The notes under the pieces are model-generated. The model searched no databases and was not told the origin of the DNA. It worked only from the letters and a program-made list of their open reading frames with translations. The translations under genes were made by a program, and so were the position numbers. A stretch of DNA of 64,000 nucleotides from Nonomuraea rhodomycinica. Lineage in GTDB: Bacteria > Actinomycetota > Actinomycetes > Streptosporangiales > Streptosporangiaceae. Below are positions 50,248 through 59,253 of the stretch, piece by piece (position 1 is the stretch's first letter; each line of letters starts with the position of its first letter). Where the stretch lies: NCBI RefSeq assembly GCF_013363995.1, contig NZ_JABWGO010000009.1:344699-408698 (forward strand), in the 5' to 3' direction.

Positions 50248-50259
50248 GATAATCTAGTC
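50248..50259 (+). promoter_or_regulatory. -10 element for leaderless LanC-like gene
   Basis: GATAAT (50248-50253) ends 6 nt before the ATG at 50260, and no ribosome-binding sequence is present, so a leaderless transcript is likely. The -35 region is weak. Confidence 0.45.
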
Positions 50260-51609
50260 ATGAGTCTGGACAGGACCCGATCGCCGAGCGCCCGCGCGGA
50301 ATCCCCGCTCACCGCCGCGATCCTGGCCGGCCGGTGGATCAGGTCGGCGGCGGTCGACGACGAGCACGGGCGCCGCTGGCGCGCGAACCCCGATCCTCGC
50401 GGGCGGCCGGCGGCCACCCCCGAGGAGCCGTGGTCGCTCTACTCGGGCGGCGCGGGCATCGTGCTGTTCTTCTTGGAACTTGCCGCCGCCACCGGTCACG
50501 AGGCGTACCTCGACGACGCCCGGGCCGGAGCCCGGCGCCTCGCCGCCACCTGGCGCGACCAGGGCGACCTGTCTCTCTACCATGGCCTGACCGGCGTCAT
50601 GATCGCACTCATGGAGGCCGGATGGGCGCTCGGCGAGGCCCGGTTCGAGGCGGAGGCTAGGGCCATCGCCGACCTGATCGTCAGCCGGGGGCGCACCGCC
50701 GACGGCGAGGCGGGCTGGTCGCCCGACCCGGCGCAGCGCGGAGACGGCGGCATCGTGCTCGGCCTGCTGCGCGCCGCCGCCCACCTGGGCGTGCCGGCCT
50801 ACGAGGAGTTCGCCGTCGAGGCGGGCCTGCGCATCGCCCGGCTGCCCGTGCCCGGCCACCGCTTCGGCGACTGCGCCGACCTGCCCGTCGACGCCGTCAC
50901 GCCGGGCTTCCTCGCCGGTACGGCCGGCACGGCGTTCCTGCTGGCCCGCCTGTACGGGGTCAGCGGCGACGAGCGCTTCCTGCGGGCCGCCCGCAGCGGC
51001 GCCGACTTCGTGCGCGAGGTCAGCATCGTGAGCGGCGACCGCGCGGTCGTGCCGCACCACGTGCCGCACGCCCGGGGGCTGCACTACCTGGGCTTCTGCT
51101 CCGGCTCGGCCGGGGTGGCGCGCATGTTCCACGAGCTGCACCAGGTGGCCGGCGACCCGCGCGACCTCGAATGGGTGGAGCGCCTGGCGCGCGGCATCAC
51201 GAGCAGCGGCGTGCCGTACCGGCAGAGCGAGGGCTACTGGAACGTGGCCTGCCAGTGCTGCGGGGCCGCCGGGCTGATCGAGCTGTTCGTGGGCCTCTGG
51301 GCGGCGACCGGGCGCGTGGCGCACCTCGACTTCGCCCGCACGCTGGCCGGCAACCTCATCGGCCGCGCCACCGACCACGACGGCCACGGCTACCGGTGGT
51401 ACCAGGCGTACCGGCGGCTGCGGCCGGAGGAGGTCAGCGCCGACACGGGCTACATGGTGGGGGCCGCCGGCATCGGCGCGGCGCTGCTGCACCTGGACGC
51501 CGCCGGGCAGGCCGCCCGGGCGCGCCGGGTGATCCTGCTGCCCGACAACCCGTTCCCCGCGATCCCGCTGCCCGCGACCGCGCTGACGCCGCCCGGCGAA
51601 GGCGGCTGA
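50260..51609 (+). CDS. Free-standing LanC-like protein with CCG motif
   Basis: A 449-residue alpha/alpha-toroid protein. All seven repeats show the Gly-rich family motif: YSGGAGIVLFFLEL, LYHGLTGVMIALME, GDGGIVLGLLRAA, GFLAGTAGTAFLLARL, GFCSGSAGVARMFHEL, CQCCGAAGLIELFVGL and GYMVGAAGIGAALLHL. Zinc ligands would be Cys280 and Cys333-Cys334, again a CCG site, with one more Cys at 331. There is no LanB, kinase or lyase nearby. It could be a cyclase for a peptide dehydrated elsewhere, or a LanC-like enzyme with another thiol-addition role. The 45-aa gene at 51711 is the nearest possible substrate. Confidence 0.9.
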   Translation: MSLDRTRSPSARAESPLTAAILAGRWIRSAAVDDEHGRRWRANPDPRGRPAATPEEPWSLYSGGAGIVLFFLELAAATGHEAYLDDARAGARRLAATWRDQGDLSLYHGLTGVMIALMEAGWALGEARFEAEARAIADLIVSRGRTADGEAGWSPDPAQRGDGGIVLGLLRAAAHLGVPAYEEFAVEAGLRIARLPVPGHRFGDCADLPVDAVTPGFLAGTAGTAFLLARLYGVSGDERFLRAARSGADFVREVSIVSGDRAVVPHHVPHARGLHYLGFCSGSAGVARMFHELHQVAGDPRDLEWVERLARGITSSGVPYRQSEGYWNVACQCCGAAGLIELFVGLWAATGRVAHLDFARTLAGNLIGRATDHDGHGYRWYQAYRRLRPEEVSADTGYMVGAAGIGAALLHLDAAGQAARARRVILLPDNPFPAIPLPATALTPPGEGG

Positions 51610-51710
51610 CCGGCCGCCTCGCCGCCTCCCGGCGACCTGATCCGGGTTACCCTTTCCTGCTTCCCTCGCGCGCCGGGCGACCGGCCCGCCCCTCCTGGAG
51701 GAGTCCCCCC

Positions 51711-51848
51711 GTGACCAGCGCCAGACCGGCCCCCGCCCAGGGCTCCGACGAGCCGGAGGAGTTTCCCGGCGACGTCCACTGGTACGACCTGCCCGACGAC
51801 GACGCCGAACCCGACGAGGGCCCCGGCCGGCCCGCGTGGTGGGCCTGA
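51711..51848 (+). CDS. Small acidic peptide of unknown function (45 aa)
   Basis: A 45-residue peptide beginning at a GTG with GGAGGAG about 7 nt upstream: MTSARPAPAQGSDEPEEFPG, then DVHWYDLPDDDAEPDEGPGR and a C-terminal PAWWA. It is strongly acidic, has five aromatic residues in the last two-thirds and no Cys. It follows the LanC-like gene by 101 bp on the same strand. It could be a RiPP-type precursor, a small regulatory peptide or a partner of the LanC-like protein; no family was recognised. The strong ribosome-binding site is the main evidence that it is real. Confidence 0.65.
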   Translation: MTSARPAPAQGSDEPEEFPGDVHWYDLPDDDAEPDEGPGRPAWWA

Positions 51849-51928
51849 TCCGGCCGCACGCCTCTCGCTGATCCGGCCGCCGGCCCGGCGAGGCTCTGAC
51901 GCGGGGATGTCTCAGCATGCGGGCGTCC

Positions 51929-51960
51929 GTATTGTCTATAAAATAGGTAGGTTAATATGG
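51929..51960 (+). promoter_or_regulatory. AT-rich promoter region of the transport-catabolism operon
   Basis: An AT-rich island with an 11-bp palindrome CTATAAAATAG (51936-51946) and TAATAT (51953-51958) lies upstream of the substrate-binding protein gene. It is the only likely promoter of the long operon that follows. The exact -35/-10 pair cannot be fixed. Confidence 0.45.
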
Positions 51961-52004
51961 TTTCTACGCCACGCAGGCTTCCCTGTTCCATGAAGGGCAT
52001 CCCC

Positions 52005-53633
52005 ATGTCATCGTCCGCACCCCGTCCCGTCCTCGCGTCCCTCGCCGTCGCCGCCGCCACCTGCCTGCTCAGCGCCTGTGGCGGCGGCGGGACGGCTCCG
52101 GCCGCCGGCGCGGCGGCCGCCGGCAAGCCGGTGTACGGAGGGACGCTGACCTACCTCGAACACCAGGCGCCCACGTGCCTCTACCTGCCGGCCGCCGGCT
52201 TCTATCCGAACGGCGGCGTCCTCAACCAGCTCACCGACAAGCTGACCTGGCAGAACCCCGAGACGCTGAAGATCGAGCCGTGGATCGCCACCTCCTGGGA
52301 GGTGAACAAGGACGCCACGCAGTACACCTTCCACCTGCGCGACGGCGTCACCTTCAGCGACGGCACGCCCCTCGACGCCGACGCGGTCGCCGCCAACTTC
52401 GACGTGTACGGCAAGGGCGACCCCAAGCTGAAGCTGCCCGTCGCCGAGTTCGTCAACAACTACGAGCGCAGCGAGGTCATCGACAGGAACACGGTGCGCT
52501 TCCACTTCGACAAGCCCTCGCCCGGCTTCCTCCAGGGCACCTCCGTCATCGGCGCCGGCCTGGTGTCGAAGAAGACGATCTCCCTGCCGTACGAGGAGCA
52601 GTGCCAGCTCAAGAACGTCGTCGGCTCCGGGCCGTTCACGGTCGCGAAGCAGGTCGTGGACAAGGAGATCGACCTGGTCGCCCGCAAGGACTACGACTGG
52701 GCGCCGAAGTCCAGCGAGCACCAGGGCCGCGCGTACCTCGACCAGATCAAGATCATCGTCACGCCCGAGGACAACGTCCGCGTCGGCGCGCTCACCTCCG
52801 GCCAGGCCGACTACGTCCGCTACGTGCAGGCCTACGACGAGCAGACCGTCAAGGACGCCGGGTTCACCATCTACGCCGAGCCCACCCGGGGCGTCAACAA
52901 CGGCCTCTATCTGCGTCCGGCCAACAGCATCCTCAAGGACGTCAAGGTCCGCCGGGCGCTGCAGAAGGGCACGAACGCCAAGGAGGTCGTCGACACCCTG
53001 TTCACCCCGAGCTACCCGGTCGCCACGTCGGTGCTCAGCCACCTCGCGCAGGGCTACGTCGACCTGTCCAAGGAGCTCGCCTACGACCCCGAGGCCGCCG
53101 CGAAGCTGCTCGACGAGGCCGGCTGGGTGAAGGGCGCCGACGGCGTCCGCGAGAAGGACGGCGCCGAGCTCCGGCTCGGCGTCTTCGTCTCCGGCCCCCA
53201 GCCGCTGTCGAAGCAGACCCTCGAACTGGTCGGCCAGCAGTGGGCCAAGCTCGGCGTCAAGCTGGAGATCCGGCCCGCCGACGCCGGCACCCAGGCCGTG
53301 GACATCAAGAACGCCGAGAAGACCGCCATCGCCCACTCCATGGTCGGCCGCGCCGACCAGGACGTCATCAAGAGCCACTTCCACACGAAGAACCGCGACG
53401 TCATCCTGTCGAACGACGCCAAGCTGGACCGGCTGCTGGAGGAGGAGTCGGCCCTGCCCGACGAGGCCGCGCGCAACGCCAAGGTCGCCGAGATCCAGCG
53501 CTACGTGGTGGACCAGGCGTACGCGATCCCGCTGTTCGAGGAGCCGCAGGTGTACGGCGTGGCCCCGAACGTCCACGGCGTCGCCTTCGAGGCGGTGGCC
53601 CGGCCCAGCTTCTACTCGGTCTGGAAGTCATGA
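52005..53633 (+). CDS. ABC transporter substrate-binding lipoprotein (SBP family 5; KPN_01854-like)
   Basis: A 542-residue extracytoplasmic solute-binding protein of the oligopeptide/nickel type. The signal peptide ends in lipobox LLSAC followed by GGGGTAP. Family sequences include YGGTLTYLEHQAPTCLYLPA, WQNPETLKIEPWIATSWEV, TFHLRDGVTFSDGTPLDADA and AYDPEAAAKLLDEAGW. Three ATG codons are in frame (51957, 51990, 52005); the last has GAAGGG 6 nt upstream and gives a normal signal peptide. It heads an operon matching the set named after KPN_01854, KPN_01858, Avi_7170 and Avi_7169. The ligand is unknown. Confidence 0.93.
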   Translation: MSSSAPRPVLASLAVAAATCLLSACGGGGTAPAAGAAAAGKPVYGGTLTYLEHQAPTCLYLPAAGFYPNGGVLNQLTDKLTWQNPETLKIEPWIATSWEVNKDATQYTFHLRDGVTFSDGTPLDADAVAANFDVYGKGDPKLKLPVAEFVNNYERSEVIDRNTVRFHFDKPSPGFLQGTSVIGAGLVSKKTISLPYEEQCQLKNVVGSGPFTVAKQVVDKEIDLVARKDYDWAPKSSEHQGRAYLDQIKIIVTPEDNVRVGALTSGQADYVRYVQAYDEQTVKDAGFTIYAEPTRGVNNGLYLRPANSILKDVKVRRALQKGTNAKEVVDTLFTPSYPVATSVLSHLAQGYVDLSKELAYDPEAAAKLLDEAGWVKGADGVREKDGAELRLGVFVSGPQPLSKQTLELVGQQWAKLGVKLEIRPADAGTQAVDIKNAEKTAIAHSMVGRADQDVIKSHFHTKNRDVILSNDAKLDRLLEEESALPDEAARNAKVAEIQRYVVDQAYAIPLFEEPQVYGVAPNVHGVAFEAVARPSFYSVWKS

Positions 53634-54568
53634 GCGGATCCGCCAGGTACCTCCTGTCGCGGGCGGGGCAGGCGGTGCTCGTCCTGTGGGCCGCCTTCAC
53701 CGCCGGATACGTCCTGCTCCAGCTCCTGCCCGGCGACGCGATCCTCATCAAGTTCCAGAACCCCGAGCTGGGCCTGTCGCCCGAGCAGATCGCCGAGATC
53801 CGCTCCTACTACGGCACCGACGGCCCCGGCGCCTACCTGCACACGCTGCTCGGCTTCCTGCGGGGCGACTTCGGCTACTCCATCGACACGGGCACCCCCG
53901 TGGCCGAGCGGCTGGCCGAGGGGCTCCCGGCCACCGCGAAGCTGGCGGGGACGGCGTTCGCGCTGGCCGTCCTGATCGCCGTGGCCGTCGCGTTCGCCTC
54001 CTGCCACACCCGGCTGAGCCGGCTCCGGGGGGCGCTGCAGGCCGTGCCGTCGCTGTTCGTCTCGGTGCCGGCCTTCTGGCTCGGCATCGTGCTCATCCAG
54101 GTGTTCTCGTTCCGGCTGCGGCTGGTGCCGGTGATCGGCGGCAGCGAGGTCCAGCAGCTCCTGCTGCCGGTGCTGACGCTGGCCGTGCCGATCTCCGCGC
54201 CCATCGCGCAGATCCTCGCGCGCAGCCTCGACCAGGTGCGGGCGCAGCCGTTCGTGCCCGTCGTCGCCGCCAAGGGGGCCTCGCCGGGATGGATCCTGTG
54301 GCGGCACGTGGCGCGCAACGCCCTGCCGCCGACCCTGACCGTGGCCGGGCTGACGTTCGGCGAGCTCATCGCCGGGTCGGTGGTGACCGAGACGGTCTTC
54401 GGCCGCAACGGCGTCGGCCGGCTCACCGAGCAGGCGGTCAACGCCCAGGACACGCCGGTGCTGCTGGCCGTCGTCGTGCTCGCCGCGACCGTGTTCGTGC
54501 TGGTCAACCTGGTCGTGGACCTGCTGTACCCGGTGCTCGACCCCAGGCTGAGGAGGGCCGTCGCGTGA
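53630..54568 (+). CDS. ABC transporter permease (DppB-like)
   Basis: A 312-residue permease with six helices and the EAA loop VVAAKGASPGWILWRHVARN. The N-terminal TM1 and the extracellular region GDFGYSIDTGTPVAERLAEG are typical of DppB/OppB subunits. The ATG overlaps the preceding stop (ATGA). Confidence 0.95.
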   Translation: MSGSARYLLSRAGQAVLVLWAAFTAGYVLLQLLPGDAILIKFQNPELGLSPEQIAEIRSYYGTDGPGAYLHTLLGFLRGDFGYSIDTGTPVAERLAEGLPATAKLAGTAFALAVLIAVAVAFASCHTRLSRLRGALQAVPSLFVSVPAFWLGIVLIQVFSFRLRLVPVIGGSEVQQLLLPVLTLAVPISAPIAQILARSLDQVRAQPFVPVVAAKGASPGWILWRHVARNALPPTLTVAGLTFGELIAGSVVTETVFGRNGVGRLTEQAVNAQDTPVLLAVVVLAATVFVLVNLVVDLLYPVLDPRLRRAVA

Positions 54569-55353
54569 GGCCCGGCCTGATCCTGTCGTGGGCGCTGATC
54601 ACGCTCGTCGCCCTGTGGGCGCTCGTGCCCGGCGTTTTCACCGGGTACGACCCCATCGCGGGCACTCCGGCGGAGAAGCTGCGCGCCCCCGGCCCCGGCC
54701 ACCTGTTCGGCACCGACGCCGTGGGCCGCGACCTGTTCGCCCGGGTGGTCCACGGAGCCGTCCACTCGCTGTCGGGGGCGTTCGTCGCCGTCGCGGTCGG
54801 CCTGCTGCTCGGCACCCTGCTCGGGCTGGTCGCGGGCTCGGTGCGCGGGGCGCTGGACGAGATCGTCATGCGCGTCGTGGACGTGCTGCTGTCGGTGCCC
54901 GGGCTGCTCCTCGCGCTCACGGTCATCATCCTGCTCGGCCCCGGCACGGTGAACGTGGCCGTCGCCGTCGGCGTGGGATCCGTCGCCTCGTTCGCCCGGC
55001 TGGCCCGTTCGGAGGTGGTCCGGGTCCGGCGCACCGACTACGTGGAGGCGGCGTTCGGCAGCGGTGGGCGGTTCGCGGCGGTGCTGTGGCGGCACGTGCT
55101 GCCCAACTCGCTCGTCCCGGTCGTCGCGCTGGCCGCCCTGCAGTTCGGCGTCGCCATCCTGGCCATCTCCACGCTCGGGTTCCTCGGGTACGGCGCCGAG
55201 CCGCCCACGCCGGAATGGGGGCTGCTCATCTCCGAGGGGCGCAACTACCTGGCCACGGCATGGTGGCTGACCACGCTGCCGGGAACGGTGGTGGTGGCGG
55301 TCGTGCTCGCCGCCAGCCGGATCAGCCGGTCCATCGGGAGGGAGGACGGATGA
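54565..55353 (+). CDS. ABC transporter permease (DppC-like)
   Basis: A 262-residue permease. DppC-type features are GHLFGTDAVGRDLFARVVHG near residue 45, the EAA loop DYVEAAFGSGGRFAAVLWRH and GFLGYGAEPPTPEWGLLISE. The GTG start overlaps the DppB-like stop by 4 nt. It pairs with the preceding permease. Confidence 0.95.
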   Translation: MRPGLILSWALITLVALWALVPGVFTGYDPIAGTPAEKLRAPGPGHLFGTDAVGRDLFARVVHGAVHSLSGAFVAVAVGLLLGTLLGLVAGSVRGALDEIVMRVVDVLLSVPGLLLALTVIILLGPGTVNVAVAVGVGSVASFARLARSEVVRVRRTDYVEAAFGSGGRFAAVLWRHVLPNSLVPVVALAALQFGVAILAISTLGFLGYGAEPPTPEWGLLISEGRNYLATAWWLTTLPGTVVVAVVLAASRISRSIGREDG

Positions 55354-57023
55354 GCCTGCTGGAGGTACGCGACCTGACCGTCTCGTACACGAGGCGAGGA
55401 CGCTGGGGCGGAGTCCACGCCCGCCCGGCGGTCCACGGGGTGTCGTTCGCCGTGGAGCCCGGTGAGGTGGTCGCCGTCGTCGGGGAGTCCGGCTCGGGCA
55501 AGACCACCACGGCCCAGGCCGTCATCGGCCTGCTCCCGCCGAACGGACGCCTGGACGGCGGGCAGATCCTGCTCGGCGGCACCGACATCGCCGGCTGGTC
55601 GCAGCGCCGGCTCCAGACGGTCCGGGGCGCCCAGATCGGCCTGGTCCCGCAGGACCCCGCCAACTCCCTGAACCCGGTCAAGCCCGTCGGCGTCCAGATC
55701 GGCGAGGCGCTGCGCCTCCACCGGCGCGGCGACCGGCGCACGATCGCTCACCGGGTCGTCGAGCTGCTGGAACGGGTCGGGCTGCCCGATCCCGAGGTAC
55801 GGGCCCGGCAGTACCCGCACGAGCTGTCCGGCGGCATGCGCCAGCGCGTGCTGATCGCGATCGCCGTCGCGCTCGAACCCCGGCTCATCATCGCCGACGA
55901 GCCCACCAGCGCCCTGGACGTGACCGTGCAGCGGCGCATCCTGGACCTCATCGACGACCTGCGCGCCGAGTCGGGCACGGCGGTCCTGCTCGTCACCCAC
56001 GACCTGGGCGTGGCGATGGACCGCTCCGACCGGCTGGTCGTGATGAAGGACGGCCGCATCGAGGAGCGGGGCGCCACCCGGGCCGTGCTCGGCGCGCCCC
56101 AGGCCGCGTACACGGCCCGGCTGCTGCGCGACGCACCGGCGCTGCGGGCACCGGAGTTCCTGTCCGTCGGGACCGCCAGGACCACCGCCGGGGCCACCGC
56201 CGGGACCGCTGCCGAGGAGGCGTCGCGCGAACCGGCCGTCGTCGTGCGCGACCTGGTCAAGGAGTACCGCGCCGGCGGGCGGCCGTTCCGCGCCGTGGAC
56301 GGGGTCTCGTTCGAGGTGCCGCGCGGCACGACCCACGCGCTCGTCGGCGAGTCCGGGTCGGGCAAGACCACCACGGCCCGCATGGTCATGCGGCTCGCCG
56401 AGCCCACGTCCGGGTCGGTCGCCATCGGCGGCGTCGAGACGGCCGGGGTGCGCGGCGCGCGGCTGCGGGCCCTGCGCCGGGACGTCCAGCTCGTCTACCA
56501 GAACCCGTACGGCTCGCTCGACCCCCGGCAGAGCGTCGCCGACATCGTCGAGGAGCCGCTGCGCAACTTCGGGCTCGGCGACCGGGCGGGCCGTCGCGAG
56601 CGCGTGCGCGACCTGCTCGACCGGGTCGCGCTGCCCGCCGCCGTGCTCGGCCGCAGACCCCGCGAGCTGTCCGGCGGGCAGCGGCAGCGCGTCGCCATCG
56701 CCCGCGCGCTGGCCCCCGGCCCCAAGGTCGTGGTGCTCGACGAGGCGGTCTCCGCCCTCGACGTCAGCGTGCAGGCGCAGATCCTCGACCTGCTCGGGGA
56801 GCTGCAACGCGACCTCGGGCTCACGTACCTGTTCATCTCGCACGACCTGGCGGTGGTGCGGCAGGTCTCGCACACCGTCTCCGTCATGAGCAAAGGACGC
56901 ATCGTGGAAACCGGAACGACCCGGCGGCTCTTCGAGAACCCCGGCCACGCCTACACCCGGGCGCTGCTCGCCGCGGTGCCGGGCACAGCCCACCAGCTCG
57001 CCGGCCAGGAGGTGGGCCGATGA
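55350..57023 (+). CDS. ABC transporter ATPase, DppD-DppF fusion
   Basis: A 557-residue protein with two complete ATPase domains in one chain. First: VVGESGSGKTTTAQAVIGLL, signature HELSGGMRQRVLIAIAVALE, LIIADEPTSALDVTVQ. Second (from ~residue 295): LVGESGSGKTTTARMVMRLA, RELSGGQRQRVAIARALAPG, VVVLDEAVSALDVSVQ. In many oligopeptide importers these are two genes. In the second domain Walker B is DEA instead of DEP, a small change. The ATG overlaps the previous stop. Confidence 0.96.
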   Translation: MSLLEVRDLTVSYTRRGRWGGVHARPAVHGVSFAVEPGEVVAVVGESGSGKTTTAQAVIGLLPPNGRLDGGQILLGGTDIAGWSQRRLQTVRGAQIGLVPQDPANSLNPVKPVGVQIGEALRLHRRGDRRTIAHRVVELLERVGLPDPEVRARQYPHELSGGMRQRVLIAIAVALEPRLIIADEPTSALDVTVQRRILDLIDDLRAESGTAVLLVTHDLGVAMDRSDRLVVMKDGRIEERGATRAVLGAPQAAYTARLLRDAPALRAPEFLSVGTARTTAGATAGTAAEEASREPAVVVRDLVKEYRAGGRPFRAVDGVSFEVPRGTTHALVGESGSGKTTTARMVMRLAEPTSGSVAIGGVETAGVRGARLRALRRDVQLVYQNPYGSLDPRQSVADIVEEPLRNFGLGDRAGRRERVRDLLDRVALPAAVLGRRPRELSGGQRQRVAIARALAPGPKVVVLDEAVSALDVSVQAQILDLLGELQRDLGLTYLFISHDLAVVRQVSHTVSVMSKGRIVETGTTRRLFENPGHAYTRALLAAVPGTAHQLAGQEVGR

Positions 57024-58057
57024 CCGGCCGCCGCCTCGGGTTCTTCACCCGGCTCCTCGACGACGCCCCGCCCGCCGAGCGCTACCGCCTGGCCGCCGAG
57101 CAGATCGCGCACGCCGAACGCCACGGCTTCGACACCGCCTGGGTCGCCCAGCACCACTTCAGCCGGACCGAGGGCGGCCTGCCCGCCCCGCTCGTCTTCC
57201 TCGCCCACGTGGCGGCCCGGACCAGCCGCATCCGCCTGGGCACCGGCATCATCACGCTGCCCCTGGAGCACCCGGTACGGGTGGCCGAGGACACCGCCGT
57301 GCTCGACCAGCTCTCCGGCGGGCGGCTGGAGGTCGGCGTGGGGAGCGGCGGCACGCCGTCGTCGTTCGCCGCGTTCGGCCGCGACAGCTCCGAGCGCGCC
57401 GCCCTGTACGCCGAGCACCTCGCGGTGCTGGTCAACGCCTGGTCGGGCGGCGACCTCGGCGGCGGCAACCGCCTCTACCCGGCCGCGCCCCGGCTGCTCG
57501 ACGCCGTCTGGGAGGCCACGTTCTCGGTCGGCGGCGGCGAGCGCGCCGGGCGGGCCGGCAACGGGCTCATGCTGTCGCGCACCCAGCCGCGCCCCAAGGA
57601 CGCGCCCGACCTGACGCTGGCCGAGATCCAGCGGCCCATCGTGGACGCCTACCACGAGCACCTGCCGGCCGGGGCGACGCCCAGGATCGTGGCCTCGCGC
57701 ACGGCGTTCGTGGCCGACACGCGCGAGGAGGCGCTGCGGTACGCGGAGGCCGGCCTGGCGCGGGCCGTGCGGCACTTCGAGCTCGGCGGCTTCCCGGTGC
57801 CGGCGGACGGCGGCGTCGAGCGGCTGATCGCCGCGTTCGACGTCCACGTGGGCACGCCCGACGACGTGATCGCGAGCCTGCGCGCCGACCCCACGCTCGA
57901 CCGGGTCACCGACCTGGTCTTCCAGGTCCATTCCGTCGATCCGCCGCACCAGCGGATCCTGCGCTCGATCGAGCTGCTCGCGACCGAGGTGGCCCCCGCG
58001 CTCGGCTGGGCGCCCCAGCCCTCCACCACATCCCCGACCGAACTGAGCAGGACATGA
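57020..58057 (+). CDS. FMN-dependent luciferase-like monooxygenase (KPN_01858 family)
   Basis: A 345-residue luciferase-like protein. Family features are GFDTAWVAQHHFSRTEGGLP, SRIRLGTGIITLPLEHPVRV, LSGGRLEVGVGSGGTPSSF and the C-terminal QVHSVDPPHQRILRSIELLA. It is predicted to use reduced FMN and oxygen on the compound imported by the preceding transporter. The ATG overlaps the transporter's stop (ATGA), so the two functions are tightly linked. Confidence 0.93.
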   Translation: MTGRRLGFFTRLLDDAPPAERYRLAAEQIAHAERHGFDTAWVAQHHFSRTEGGLPAPLVFLAHVAARTSRIRLGTGIITLPLEHPVRVAEDTAVLDQLSGGRLEVGVGSGGTPSSFAAFGRDSSERAALYAEHLAVLVNAWSGGDLGGGNRLYPAAPRLLDAVWEATFSVGGGERAGRAGNGLMLSRTQPRPKDAPDLTLAEIQRPIVDAYHEHLPAGATPRIVASRTAFVADTREEALRYAEAGLARAVRHFELGGFPVPADGGVERLIAAFDVHVGTPDDVIASLRADPTLDRVTDLVFQVHSVDPPHQRILRSIELLATEVAPALGWAPQPSTTSPTELSRT

Positions 58058-58659
58058 GCACCGACATCATCGACCGGCTGGCGGGCATCGAGCCGGGCTC
58101 GCCGCTCGACGGGCTCCGGCGCCGCCGCCCGGACGCCCGCGAGCACGCCCAGCGCGGCTACCTCGCCCTCTTCCCCCAGGACACCGGCGGCGGCACGGGG
58201 GAGGTGAGCCTGGTGGAGCGGTACGCGGTGGCGGCGTTCGTCGCCGGGCTGCACCGCGACCCCGCGTCCGCGCGCCACTACGACGACCTGCTGTCCGCCC
58301 ACGACCCGGACCTGGCGGCGGCGGTGTCGGCCGAGGTGGAGGCCGCCACCGCCACAGGACCGTACGGGATCTACCCGGAGGGCCCGCTGGCCGCAGAGAG
58401 CGTCCCCGGCCCCGTCCATCGCGTGGGCGACCGCGCCGCGCTCGGCGAGCGGCTCGCCGCCGCGCTGGAGCACGCGCACCTGCTCGTCTTCCGGCCCCGC
58501 GAGGCGGACCCGCAGGCGCTGCGGGCGCTGGCCCGCGCGGGCTGGAGCACGACCGGCGTCGTCACGCTCTCCCAGCTCGTGTCGTTCCTGACGTTCCAGA
58601 TCCGCGTCGTCGCCGGGCTGCGCCTGCTCCGTACCACCCAGAAGGGACCTCGTCCTTGA
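58054..58659 (+). CDS. CMD domain protein (Avi_7170 family)
   Basis: A 201-residue carboxymuconolactone-decarboxylase-like helical protein: DIIDRLAGIEPGSPLDGLRR, VSLVERYAVAAFVAGLHRD, and WSTTGVVTLSQLVSFLTFQI followed by RVVAGLRLL. It lacks the CxxC redox pair of AhpD and contains no cysteine at all. The ATG overlaps the LLM gene's stop. It is a regular partner of the AhpD-like protein next in the operon; its exact reaction is not known to me. Confidence 0.9.
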   Translation: MSTDIIDRLAGIEPGSPLDGLRRRRPDAREHAQRGYLALFPQDTGGGTGEVSLVERYAVAAFVAGLHRDPASARHYDDLLSAHDPDLAAAVSAEVEAATATGPYGIYPEGPLAAESVPGPVHRVGDRAALGERLAAALEHAHLLVFRPREADPQALRALARAGWSTTGVVTLSQLVSFLTFQIRVVAGLRLLRTTQKGPRP

Positions 58660-59246
58660 CCGCCGCACCACTCGCCTTCACCACGGACCGGCTCGGCTGG
58701 GAACCGTGGGTGGAGCCGCTCGCCGAGGCCGAGCTCACCGAAGCCCACCGTGAGGCGCTGGTCGACCGCGCCCGCGCCGCCTCGCCGTACTTCCGGCTGC
58801 TCGCCCGCGACCCCGGCATCCTGCACGCGCGCACCAAGACCGACCTCGACATCTTCCACAACGCCGACGGCGGCCTGCCGCGCGCCGAGCGCGAGCTGGC
58901 GGCCACCGCCACCTCCCGCCACAACGGCTGCGTGTTCTGCGCCTCCGTGCACGCCCGCTTCGCCGAGCACTACGGCAGGCGGCCGGACGACGTCCGGCGG
59001 CTGCTGGACGAGGGGGTCGGCGCGCGGCAAGATCAGTTGTGGCGGGCGATCGTGGACGCGTCCGTGGCGCTCGCGGCCACACCGCCGGCGCTGACCGGCG
59101 ACCATCTCGAAGCCCTCCGCGCCGCCGGCCTGGACGACCTCGCGATCAGCGACGCGCTGCACGCGGCGGCGTTCTTCAACTGGGCCAACCGGCTCATGCT
59201 CTCGCTGGGCGAGCCGACCGCACCCGAAGCCTCCGTGAAGGAATGA
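58656..59246 (+). CDS. Alkylhydroperoxidase domain protein (Avi_7169 family)
   Basis: A 196-residue AhpD-like protein. The redox motif is HNGCVFCASVHARFAEHYG (Cys-x-x-Cys with the following Ser-x-x-His), and the C-terminal FNWANRLMLSLG is typical. It could reduce peroxides or protect the monooxygenase step. It starts at TTG, overlapping the CMD gene's stop (TTGA), with AAGGGA upstream. Confidence 0.93.
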   Translation: MTAAPLAFTTDRLGWEPWVEPLAEAELTEAHREALVDRARAASPYFRLLARDPGILHARTKTDLDIFHNADGGLPRAERELAATATSRHNGCVFCASVHARFAEHYGRRPDDVRRLLDEGVGARQDQLWRAIVDASVALAATPPALTGDHLEALRAAGLDDLAISDALHAAAFFNWANRLMLSLGEPTAPEASVKE

Positions 59247-59253
59247 GAAGAAG

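Noticed and set aside
51957..52004. Upstream ATG (51957) as start of the substrate-binding protein
   Set aside because: It would add 16 residues before a normal lipoprotein signal peptide and lies in the AT-rich promoter island; GAAGGG supports 52005, though this is not certain.
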